Assembly (NCBI GenBank): GCA_943787265.1
Contig: CALSLT010000044.1
Coordinates: forward strand, 64,001 to 117,599
Length of the DNA stretch: 53,599 bases
From: an uncultured Planctomycetaceae bacterium
GTDB taxonomy: Bacteria; Planctomycetota; Planctomycetia; Planctomycetales; Planctomycetaceae
Reading direction: 5' to 3'
Shown: piece after piece, positions 18,218 through 25,270 of the stretch
How the letters are laid out: every line of letters begins with the position of its first letter
How positions within the stretch are numbered: position 1 is the first letter of the stretch
The notes under the pieces: generated by a model
Databases searched by the model: none
What the model was told of the DNA's origin: nothing
Seen by the model: the letters and a program-made list of their open reading frames with translations, nothing else
Translations under genes and position numbers: made by a program

Positions 18218-18668
18218 ACCTGTCTGGTGAGCTTCGCGTGTTTGTGTGCATTCAGCCGGCGGACATGCGTCGCCGCCTAGGGCGGTTTATTACAAACGGA
18301 ACCCGACATTTAAAGTCAAACGACTGACCCGCCGCGTGTCAGGTTTTCCAGAACCACTTGTGGGTTTTGACGGTCTGTGTGGCATGGTGGAAAGCATCGT
18401 GCAGCAGGAGCCGCTTTCCGGTCATCTGTTTGTGTTTCGTAATCGCAACCGTGATCGGTTGAAGATTCTTTACTGGGATCGTGATGGGTTGGCGATCTGG
18501 TACAAGCATCTGGAGCAGGGAACCTGGCAGTTCCCCACTGACCTGAAGGTCGCCGACAAAGCCGGCGTTGAAATTTCAACGGGCGAATTGTCGCTACTGC
18601 TGGGAGGGATTGATCTGCGATCGGTGCAGCGTCGGCGGCGCTATCAGCGATCACAGAAAAATGGTTGA
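18211..18668 (+). pseudogene. tnpB: IS66 TnpB, disrupted by a ~89 bp insertion
   Basis: The start MLNLSGELRVFVCIQPADMRR lies in one frame (18211-18273). The rest, FDGLCGMVESIVQQEPLSGH, LFVFRNRNRDRLKILYWDRDG and LAIWYKHLEQGTWQFP, lies in another (18366-18668). Normal TnpB joins ADMR directly to SFDGL, so about 89 bp (18274-18362) has been inserted and shifts the frame. The protein would otherwise be about 120 residues, the family size. TnpB is required for IS66 movement, although its exact role is unresolved. Confidence 0.85.
18273..18363. repeat. Hairpin-rich insertion within IS66 tnpB
   Basis: Contains four small inverted repeats in a row: CCGCC-TAG-GGCGG (18273-18285), CTGAC...GTCAG (18324-18342), GGTT-TTCCAG-AACC (18342-18355) and CCAC-TT-GTGG (18354-18363). 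No copy elsewhere in the window was recognised. It might be a small REP-type or MITE-like sequence. Confidence 0.5.
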
Positions 18669-18764
18669 CCGATGGAGATGAGCTGTTGAAACTCACCAGC
18701 TCCCGACGTCTTCTTCGAGCATGAATGCCGGACACTTGCCATCCACCGTCAAAGAACTTCGCGG

Positions 18765-20348
18765 TTGTTGCTGGCCACGCATCAGCAGGTGAAAGATGCT
18801 CGACGTGCAGCGGCGATTGCTCAGGAGCAGACGACCGAACTGGCGACGACGATTGACTCGCAGCGTGAACAGCTCGAGAAAAAGGACCGGCAGATTCTTG
18901 AACTGCTGCAGGCCCTGCGCGGCAAGCAGCGTGAACGCGTCGATCCGAATCAACTGTTGCTGTTTGAGATCGGCGAGCTGGAACAGTTGCTTAACGAGCA
19001 GTCCGCTGACGATGACACCGCGACGAAATCACGGCGGCGTCAACGCAAACACGGCCGCCGACTGATTCCTGATGGCCTGCCGCGTGAGGAAGTCGTCTAT
19101 GAGCTTCCCGAAGATGAACGTCGCTGCCCGATCGACGGCGAACCGATGCCGCTGATCCGCTACGAAACCAGCGAGCAACTTGAGTACGAACCGGCGACAC
19201 TGAAAGTCCTCGTTCACAAGCGAGCAGTCTATGCGTGCCCGCAGAAACACGACGAAGCGAAACTGATCACGACTCCCAAACCGCCGCAGCCGATTGAGAA
19301 AGGCCTGGCGGGTCAAGGTCTGCTGGCGGCCATGGTGGGCGGCAAGTTTGGAGATCACCTGCCCGGTTACAGACTCGAAGATATTCTCTCACGGCAGGGC
19401 GTCGAGATTCGTCGCAGCACGATTTACGACTGGCTGTCTGCCGTCGCCGATCTCACACAGCCACTGTACGACCTGCTGAAGCAGCGTGTGCTTCAGTCAA
19501 AAGTTATCCACACTGATGACACTCAAGTGAAGCTGATCGACACAACAATCGGCGGCACGCGACTGGCGAGGTTCTGGGCTTACATTGGCGATCGGCATTA
19601 CCCGTACGAAGTTTACGACTTCACCGAATCACGAGGCCGCGCCGATCCGCAGGGCTTCCTGAAAAACTTCAACGGTTATCTTCAGGCAGATGCGTACGGT
19701 GGCTACGACGGAATCTATCTGCAGTCCAGCGGCGCGATCGTCGAAGTCGCTTGCTGGGCTCACACGCGCCGCTACTGGTACAAGGCTCGCGAACAAGACG
19801 CCGCCCGAGCGCACCATGTGCTGGCTGTCATCAGCCGACTGTACGAACTCGAACGCGCCACCAAAGCCGCCGACGCCGTGTCACGTCAGGAATTGCGTAT
19901 CGAACACGCCGCACCGCTGCTCGATGACCTTAAACAATGGCTCGACGATCAGGAGTTTCTGCCAAAGAGTCTGACCGGCAAAGCAGCAACATACACTCGC
20001 AACCAGTGGGCCGCCCTGAACCGCTACCTCGAAGACGGCGACCTCTCGATTGACAACAACGCTGCCGAACGAGCCATGAAGCCCGTTGCCATCGGGCGAA
20101 AGAACTGGCTCTTCGTGGGTAGTCCTCGTGCAGGTCGCCGAGCAGCCATCCTGATGTCACTGATCGCCAGCTGCAAAACCAACCACGTCGAACCCTGGAC
20201 CTGGCTCCGAGACGTGTTGACACATATCCCACGCGGCACCGCGTTGGAGCAACTGCTCCCAGGCAAATGGCTCAAAACTCACCCACAACACCGCTGGACC
20301 ATCGCCGATCGAAGAAAGCAAGAGCGAACCGCAAAGGGAAACCTGTAG
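18765..20348 (+). CDS. tnpC: IS66 family transposase TnpC
   Basis: About 527 residues. An N-terminal leucine-zipper-like coiled coil (TTIDSQREQLEKKDRQILEL) is followed by the IS66 zinc-binding region (RCPIDGEPMP, YACPQKHDE) and a DDE catalytic domain with IHTDDTQVK, LQADAYGGYDG and NNAAERAMKPVAIGRKNWLF, then the IS66 C-terminal domain. The frame has no good start: TTG at 18765 is the first. The expected N-terminus (MNAGHLPSTVKELR from ATG 18721) lies one frame over and joins it near 18762, which suggests a one-base deletion there. The C-terminus is complete. Confidence 0.85.
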   Translation: MLLATHQQVKDARRAAAIAQEQTTELATTIDSQREQLEKKDRQILELLQALRGKQRERVDPNQLLLFEIGELEQLLNEQSADDDTATKSRRRQRKHGRRLIPDGLPREEVVYELPEDERRCPIDGEPMPLIRYETSEQLEYEPATLKVLVHKRAVYACPQKHDEAKLITTPKPPQPIEKGLAGQGLLAAMVGGKFGDHLPGYRLEDILSRQGVEIRRSTIYDWLSAVADLTQPLYDLLKQRVLQSKVIHTDDTQVKLIDTTIGGTRLARFWAYIGDRHYPYEVYDFTESRGRADPQGFLKNFNGYLQADAYGGYDGIYLQSSGAIVEVACWAHTRRYWYKAREQDAARAHHVLAVISRLYELERATKAADAVSRQELRIEHAAPLLDDLKQWLDDQEFLPKSLTGKAATYTRNQWAALNRYLEDGDLSIDNNAAERAMKPVAIGRKNWLFVGSPRAGRRAAILMSLIASCKTNHVEPWTWLRDVLTHIPRGTALEQLLPGKWLKTHPQHRWTIADRRKQERTAKGNL

Positions 20349-20426
20349 TTGGTCACGCGCTTACCGCCGATCGAAGAAAGCAAGAGCGAACCGCAAAGGG
20401 AAACCTGTAGTTGGTCACGCGCTTAC
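20303..20426. repeat. 62 bp perfect tandem duplication at IS66 right end
   Basis: Copies at 20303-20364 and 20365-20426 are identical and each include the last codons of tnpC and the terminal repeat (ending GGTCACGCGCTTAC). The target duplication abuts the second copy. Identity implies a recent event. Confidence 0.95.
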
Positions 20427-20753
20427 GAAATGAACAAGGAAAGCGAAGCAGATCGACGCAGGATAGATGTGAACTCCCTGAGGGTATTGTGGAATGTCTC
20501 TCGCGTTGTGCACGACTTGATCAACGATGTGGAATTCCGCAACGACTGGGAACCCAAATCGATAGGCTGCGTGGAATAGCGTGAAGCCGTCACCAGACTC
20601 CATTGAGCTGTCATATGTGTACACGGCAGTTGACAGCAACGATATCACCGGCAGTAGGAGTATCGTTCGAAGCCAGATGGATTCAGGGAATGTTTTTTGG
20701 ATGGACGTGGATGTGCCTTTTCGATGGAGTCGCCCACGTCCGCTTTTGGGCAC
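20427..20753 (-). pseudogene. Membrane protein, N-terminal part, cut off by IS66
   Basis: Starts at a GTG (20753), MPKSGRGRLHRK, and continues with a membrane segment (TILLLPVISLLSTAVYTY), a polar stretch (SMESGDGFTLFHAAYRFGF) and ICFAFLVHF, where the GAAATGAA duplication and IS66 begin. It joins in frame with 17316-17749. The start is uncertain because no clear ribosome-binding site is visible. The IS256 left end is only about 25 bases upstream, so its promoter may also be lost. Confidence 0.75.
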
Positions 20754-20812
20754 ATAACGTTAGAGCTCACCGGTCCGAGAACTATTGTCAATTGTCGTGG
20801 CCTGAGGCTGAG

Positions 20813-22126
20813 TCAGGCGGCGTTTTCCTGCAGGGTTCCGTCGACGAAAAGTTGTCCCTGGATGACGAGTGTGATTTGTTCGTAGCCTCTGAGTCTTCTC
20901 CATTTCTTTGAGGCGGATTCGGCCAGCTTGAACATCATGGCCAGACTGGTTCGGCGTGTGCCGCTGCCTTTGGTTCGGCGGTGTCTCAGACGGATGGTGG
21001 CAAAGGTCGATTCAATTGGATTGGTCGTTCTCAGGTGAGCCCAGTGCTCGGCGGGGAAGTCGTAGAAGGTCAGCAGTACCTCGCGATCTTTGCTGAGTGA
21101 TTCGCAGGATTTCGGATACTTCGCTTTGTATTTTTCCACGAAGTGATCGAAGGCGTTGTTGGCCGCTTCACGAGTTTCGGCCTGCCAGATGTCGTGCAGG
21201 TCTGATTTCGCTTTGGGCTGCACACTCTTCGGCAGGTTGTTGAGCACGTTGGCTGTTTTGTGAACCCAGCAGCGTTGCTCACGCATCTCAGGAAAAACCT
21301 TTCGGGCGGCGGCCCAGAAGCCGAGTGCTCCATCGGCGACTGCCACTTTCGGAGTCATCGCCAGCCCGCGATGCTTCAGGCCGAGCAGCAGTTCGCTCCA
21401 GCTTTGTTCGCTTTCGCGGTATCCGTCGAGGATCGCGATCAACTCTTTGCGACCATCTGCGGTGGCACCGATCAGCACGAGAATGCACTGTTTTTTATTG
21501 GCATCGTCTTCCAGTCGGACGTTGACGTGGATACCGTCGGCCCACACATAGACGTACTGCTGCTGAGACAAATCGCGTTTGGACCACTCTTCGTATTCGT
21601 CGGACCATTGTTCTTTGAGTCTGACAACGACGTTAGCACTGAGTCCTTTGGCTCGCTCTCCAACAAGTGCCTGCAGGGCTTCAGAAAAATCGCCGGTGGA
21701 AATTCCTTTCAGGTACAGCCACGGAATCAGCTCTTCGATCGAGTTCGTTCTTTTCAGATACGGGGGCAGCACCTGCGGCGAAAAACGGACTCGATCGGCC
21801 GCCTCGGGAGATCTGTCACGAACTCGCGGCTGACGCACCGGAAGCGTGCCAGCTGCCGTTAAAATTTCCCGCTCGGGCAGTGATCCATTGCGAACAACCA
21901 GGCGACGGCCCTGCTCATCTCGGCGACCAGAATGCTCTGCCAGAAAATCATCGACTTCGGCATCAATCGCCGCCTGCAGCATCCGTCTGGCTCCCTCGCG
22001 AAGCAACTCATCCAAAGGACTGCGGCTCTCGAAATTCGCTCGAAACTTCAACACCTCCGGCGAGGGAATCCCGTCCTCTGAATCCCTGGCTGGAATTTGA
22101 TCAACATCTCTCGTAGCGTTTCTCAT
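20813..22126 (-). CDS. IS256 family transposase
   Basis: A 437-residue mutator-type DDE transposase. Visible features are the N-terminal LDELLREGARRMLQAAIDAE helix, the WADGIHVNVRLEDD motif (first Asp), VADGALGFW (second Asp), CWVHKTANVLN, and NPIESTFATIRLRHRRTKG (catalytic Glu). The length is normal and no frameshift is seen, so this is the most likely active element in the window. Its AAGGA ribosome-binding site is paired in a hairpin with sequence upstream (22127-22186). Confidence 0.95.
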   Translation of the reverse strand: MRNATRDVDQIPARDSEDGIPSPEVLKFRANFESRSPLDELLREGARRMLQAAIDAEVDDFLAEHSGRRDEQGRRLVVRNGSLPEREILTAAGTLPVRQPRVRDRSPEAADRVRFSPQVLPPYLKRTNSIEELIPWLYLKGISTGDFSEALQALVGERAKGLSANVVVRLKEQWSDEYEEWSKRDLSQQQYVYVWADGIHVNVRLEDDANKKQCILVLIGATADGRKELIAILDGYRESEQSWSELLLGLKHRGLAMTPKVAVADGALGFWAAARKVFPEMREQRCWVHKTANVLNNLPKSVQPKAKSDLHDIWQAETREAANNAFDHFVEKYKAKYPKSCESLSKDREVLLTFYDFPAEHWAHLRTTNPIESTFATIRLRHRRTKGSGTRRTSLAMMFKLAESASKKWRRLRGYEQITLVIQGQLFVDGTLQENAA

Positions 22127-22186
22127 GGCGTATCCTTGTGCCCATTGTGGGCGGCTGAAGAGTCAATTCCCTCAGCAGGATACGCC
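22127..22186 (-). promoter_or_regulatory. Hairpin sequestering the IS256 transposase ribosome-binding site
   Basis: GGCGTATCCT at 22127-22136 and AGGATACGCC at 22177-22186 are a perfect 10 bp inverted repeat with a 40-base loop. On the minus strand the proximal arm contains AAGGATACGCC directly before the ATG. Transcripts entering from outside would fold the initiation site into the stem, a known way for IS elements to avoid activation by read-through transcription. Confidence 0.65.
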
Positions 22187-22229
22187 ACCTTTCTTCAATC
22201 TCTCACGCCACGACTTCTGACAGTAACTC

Positions 22230-22615
22230 GAAAGTACGACCGTGCGAATTGTCCGTCAAGAATGGCACTCCAACCGTTGCGTTTTACCTGTGTACTGCCC
22301 AATTCGAAAATCATGGAATCGGGCTCCGCTTCTTTAACCGGCGGCGACTCGAACGATGGGGTTTGGTTACAGAATCATTGGACGGAAGCACTTCGTAGGC
22401 GAGGCTCACGGACTTTTGCGACACGATCCAGTTTCAGATCAGCAGGATCGACTGGCTTTGATGCGTAGTTTCGTCACGAGTGCATCGTTGCGGTGGCCCG
22501 TTAATATTCGCCGTGTGGAAGGATTTGCCAACGGTCGGGCATCTCCCTGCTCCAGGTCCGGAATTGGAATTTTCGTCAGGCATGGCCTGACTCACCGATA
22601 AGAAAGCTTGCTGAT
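22230..22615. other. Gap without recognisable gene
   Basis: About 390 bases between IS256 and the DUF2760 gene. Short frames exist (for example 22356-22601, plus) but have no recognisable motif. A hairpin GTCAGGC-ATG-GCCTGAC lies at 22578-22594, some 20 bases before the DUF2760 start, in the leader of that gene. The promoter for the DUF2760-Hsp70 cluster should lie here. Confidence 0.4.
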
Positions 22616-23131
22616 ATGAGTCGATTGAAACTTGCGCTGCGGGTGTTGTTTGACGGATCGTTTGCTGAATCTGTGCAGAAGCTGGGGACGACGGAAACGG
22701 GTCCGGAAGCTCCGGCGAAGATTGAAGCACCGGTCGCGCCGCCGAAACCGGCTCGAAGTGAGGCGGTGGCTTTGCTGGAGACGCTGCAGCGGGAAGCTCG
22801 GCTGGTGGATTTTGTGAAAGAGTCGATCGATGCGTACTCGGATGCTCAGGTCGGGGCGGCTGTTCGGGAAATTCATCGCGATTGCGGAACGGTTCTCGAA
22901 CGTCTGTTTGCGATCAGACCGATTCTGCAGGAGACCGAAGGTTCTCAGGTTGAGATCGCCGCTGATTCTGACGCCGGTCGAATTCGACTGACGGGTAATG
23001 TCACGGGTGAGCGACCATCGAAAGGCAAGCTTGCGCATCATGGGTGGGAAGCTCAGAATTGTGAGCTGCCTGAGTGGACCGGTTCGGACGAAGCCGCCAA
23101 CGTGCTGGCTCCGGCGGAAGTTGAGGTCTGA
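22616..23131 (+). CDS. DUF2760 domain protein
   Basis: A 171-residue soluble protein: a short basic N-terminus (MSRLKLALRVLFDGSFAE), a Pro/Ala-rich linker (residues 35-50), and the DUF2760 core LLETLQREARLVDFVKESID, VREIHRDCGTVLERLF, with a C-terminal RLTGNVTGERP and GWEAQNCELPEW. DUF2760 genes are commonly found directly before Hsp70-family genes in Planctomycetes and Proteobacteria, and two follow here on the same strand, so a cofactor or client-related role is a fair inference. No biochemical function is known. The stop is 157 bases before the first Hsp70. Confidence 0.88.
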   Translation: MSRLKLALRVLFDGSFAESVQKLGTTETGPEAPAKIEAPVAPPKPARSEAVALLETLQREARLVDFVKESIDAYSDAQVGAAVREIHRDCGTVLERLFAIRPILQETEGSQVEIAADSDAGRIRLTGNVTGERPSKGKLAHHGWEAQNCELPEWTGSDEAANVLAPAEVEV

Positions 23132-23172
23132 CCGGGAGCGTCGAGGCGTGATGCTGACGAAGCGGGAGGACG

Positions 23173-23225
23173 CCCCCTCACCCGCGGCTGAGACCGCGAC
23201 CTCTCCCCCAAAGGGGGCGAGGTGA
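23173..23225. repeat. Intergenic repeat A, copy 1 (before first Hsp70)
   Basis: CCCCCTCACCCGCGGCTGAG through AAGGGGGCGAGGTGA, almost identical to 25194-25245 before the second Hsp70 gene (one A fewer there). It contains two small hairpins (CGCGG-CTGAGA-CCGCG and CCCCC/GGGGG). Confidence 0.9.
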
Positions 23226-23288
23226 CAATGCTCGGAAATATGAGACAACACGGCCGCGCGTCGTGGCCACTACTTTGGACACAGATTC

Positions 23289-25079
23289 ATGGCTGCTCAA
23301 TTTGTAATCGGAATTGACCTTGGCACGACGAATTGCGTGCTGGCTTACACGCCGCTGGACTCCGAAGAGCCAGAGGTGACGTTGCTGCCGATTCCTCAGC
23401 TTGTCGCTCCATCAACCGTCGAGTCTCGCGACTCGCTACCGTCGTTCACTTATCTCGCCAATTCGTCGGAGACTGACGGCGGACTGTACGTTCTTTCCGA
23501 CACCAAAGGTCGTGACTTTGCCGTCGGCGAGGTCGCTCGGAAGCAGTCGGCTGAGATGCCTGACCGAACGGTAGGAGCCGCCAAGTCATGGTTGTCTCAC
23601 AGCAAGGTCGACAGGCACCAGGCGATTCTGCCCTGGAAGGCTGCCGAGGATGTCCCGAAGATTTCTCCGGTGACGGCTTCGCGGCGGTATCTCGAACATC
23701 TCGTCGACGCATGGCACAAAGCGTTTCCGGATTCGCCGATCACCGAGCAGCAGGTCGTTCTCACCGTTCCGGCATCGTTCGATGCGAGCGCCCGTGAACT
23801 GACGAGGGAAGCGGCGCTCGCGGCCGGTCTGCCGGATTCGCTGGTCCTGCTGGAAGAACCCCAGGCGGCGACGTACGCATGGCTCGCCGATCGCGGGGAT
23901 GCCTGGCGGAAGTGCCTCGGCATAAACGATCGTCTGCTGGTGTGTGATGTCGGCGGGGGAACGACCGACCTGACTCTGGTCGAAGTCACCGAAGATGCCG
24001 GCGTGCTGCAGCTTGAACGAAAAGCGGTCGGTAATCACCTGCTCGTCGGTGGCGACAACATGGACCTTGCGATTGCCTGGTATGTTTCGGAACTGTTCCG
24101 CGAACAGGGCGTCGAACTTGATCCGTGGCAGTCGGTCTCGCTGTGGCACTCATGCCGCGCCGCCAAGGAAGCTTTGCTGAGCGAAGACGGCCCGGAGACT
24201 CATCCGGTGTCAGTACTTGGTCGAGGCAGCAAGCTGATCGGCGGAACGGTGTCGGTCGAAGTTGAACGACAGAAAGTTCTCGACCAGCTGGCTGACGGCT
24301 TCTTCGCCGAGTGCTCTCTCGACGACGAACCGGTCAAGCAGCGAGCTTCCGGTTTTCAGGAGATCGGGCTTCCGTTCGAAGCTGACACCGCCGTCACCAG
24401 GCATCTGGCTTCGTTCCTGAAGAGGCACGGCGAAGGCAAAGAAGCTTCACGCCCGACGCACGTTTTGTTCAACGGCGGAGTCTTCAAAGCCAGTTCGCTT
24501 CAGCAGGCGGTGATGCAGCGGCTTGCCGAGTGGTTCTCTGACGAACCGCCGCAGCTTCTCGACGGAACGCACGATCTCGATTATTCCGTCTCTCGCGGAG
24601 CAGCGTCTTACGGCTGGGCCAAGCAGCGTGGCGGCATTCGAATTCGTGGCGGAGCGGCCAGGTCTTATTACGTCGGTATCGAAACGGCAGGGCTGGCCAT
24701 CCCCGGAGCACCTCGTCCGCTGAAAGCTCTCTGCGTCGTGCCGGCCGGTATGGAAGAAGGCACTGAAGTCGACGTCCCGTCTGATGATATCGGACTGGTC
24801 GTTGGAGAAGCCGCCCGCTTCCGCTTCTTCAGTTCTTCAACGCGTAAAGACGACCAGCCAGGCAGCGTCGTGGATCGTTGGACTTCGGATGAAATCGTCG
24901 AGACAGATTCGCTCGAAGCAACGCTCGATAAAGAAGAAGACATCGAAGACGACTATGTGCCGGTGCAGTTTCATTCGCAGATCACTGAGCTAGGTGTCTT
25001 CGAATTGTGGTGCGTCCACGCCGCGATGGATCGTCGCTGGAAGTTGGAATTCAGCGTTCGTGATGATGCTGAGGTTTGA
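23289..25079 (+). CDS. Hsp70 family protein, short form
   Basis: A 596-residue member of the HSP70/actin ATPase superfamily. Phosphate-binding loop 1 is GIDLGTTNCVLAYTPLD; the second is VCDVGGGTTDLTLVEV; the adenosine-site region includes LLEEPQAATYAWL and LFNGGVFKASSLQ. Unlike DnaK it lacks a recognisable full substrate-binding domain and lid; after about residue 480 there is only a short beta-rich segment and an acidic tail region (DKEEDIEDDY). It is cytoplasmic with no signal. It sits between DUF2760 and a longer Hsp70 homologue, the second distinctive half of this cluster. It is likely an ATP-dependent partner to that protein; substrates are unknown. Confidence 0.92.
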   Translation: MAAQFVIGIDLGTTNCVLAYTPLDSEEPEVTLLPIPQLVAPSTVESRDSLPSFTYLANSSETDGGLYVLSDTKGRDFAVGEVARKQSAEMPDRTVGAAKSWLSHSKVDRHQAILPWKAAEDVPKISPVTASRRYLEHLVDAWHKAFPDSPITEQQVVLTVPASFDASARELTREAALAAGLPDSLVLLEEPQAATYAWLADRGDAWRKCLGINDRLLVCDVGGGTTDLTLVEVTEDAGVLQLERKAVGNHLLVGGDNMDLAIAWYVSELFREQGVELDPWQSVSLWHSCRAAKEALLSEDGPETHPVSVLGRGSKLIGGTVSVEVERQKVLDQLADGFFAECSLDDEPVKQRASGFQEIGLPFEADTAVTRHLASFLKRHGEGKEASRPTHVLFNGGVFKASSLQQAVMQRLAEWFSDEPPQLLDGTHDLDYSVSRGAASYGWAKQRGGIRIRGGAARSYYVGIETAGLAIPGAPRPLKALCVVPAGMEEGTEVDVPSDDIGLVVGEAARFRFFSSSTRKDDQPGSVVDRWTSDEIVETDSLEATLDKEEDIEDDYVPVQFHSQITELGVFELWCVHAAMDRRWKLEFSVRDDAEV

Positions 25080-25092
25080 TCTTGTCACCGTA

Positions 25093-25112
25093 GACTGGGG
25101 CGAGCCCCAGTC
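25093..25112 (+). terminator. Hairpin after the first Hsp70 gene
   Basis: GACTGGGGC and GCCCCAGTC form a perfect 9 bp inverted repeat 13 bases after the stop. There is no T-tract, so it may attenuate or stabilise the transcript rather than end it. Confidence 0.4.
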
Positions 25113-25121
25113 CGAACTACA

Positions 25122-25167
25122 CTCTCCCGCTTGCGGGAGAGTCGGGCTCTCAGGCCCGGAGAGGGCT
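25122..25167. repeat. Intergenic repeat B, copy 1
   Basis: CTCTCCCGCTTGCGGGAGAG (a 9 bp stem) followed by TCGGGCTCTCAGGCCCGGAG. An inverted copy lies at 28843-28886 with three or four differences. Confidence 0.85.
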
Positions 25168-25193
25168 CGTACATTTCACATCGACTATTGTCT

Positions 25194-25245
25194 CCCCCTC
25201 ACCCGCGGCTGAGACCGCGACCTCTCCCCCAAGGGGGCGAGGTGA
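25194..25245. repeat. Intergenic repeat A, copy 2 (before second Hsp70)
   Basis: Near-identical to 23173-23225. Both copies sit immediately upstream of an Hsp70-family gene, about 25-65 bases from the start codon. Confidence 0.9.
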
Positions 25246-25270
25246 AATGCTTGAAATTGGCTGAATACTG

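Larger units (their letters stand above)
17750..20426 (+). mobile_element. IS66-family insertion sequence
   Basis: Carries tnpA, tnpB and tnpC in the standard order. The 8 bases GAAATGAA occur exactly outside both ends (17742-17749 and 20427-20434), the IS66 target-duplication length. The ends are imperfect inverted repeats (GTATCCGCCCGGC against GTAAGCGCGTGACC). The right end carries a 62 bp perfect tandem duplication. tnpB is disrupted by an insertion of about 89 bp and tnpC appears frameshifted near its start, so the copy is probably non-autonomous now. It interrupts a membrane-protein gene. Confidence 0.9.
20779..22229 (-). mobile_element. IS256-family insertion sequence, ~1.45 kb
   Basis: The transposase gene is bracketed by 28 bp inverted repeats at 20779-20806 and 22202-22229 with 21 of 28 matches (shared GTCGTGGC and TGTCA). 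No target duplication could be identified, so the exact ends may be off by a few bases or one flank has changed. It appears otherwise intact. Confidence 0.85.

Noticed and set aside
18721..18780. Programmed frameshift at the start of IS66 tnpC
   Set aside because: No slippery motif; a one-base deletion near 18762 explains the two frames.
21260..21862. 200-codon plus-strand frame inside IS256
   Set aside because: Antisense to the intact transposase, no start site or motif.
20771..22237. Target duplication for IS256
   Set aside because: Bases next to both ends were compared; no 8 or 9 bp direct repeat could be found.
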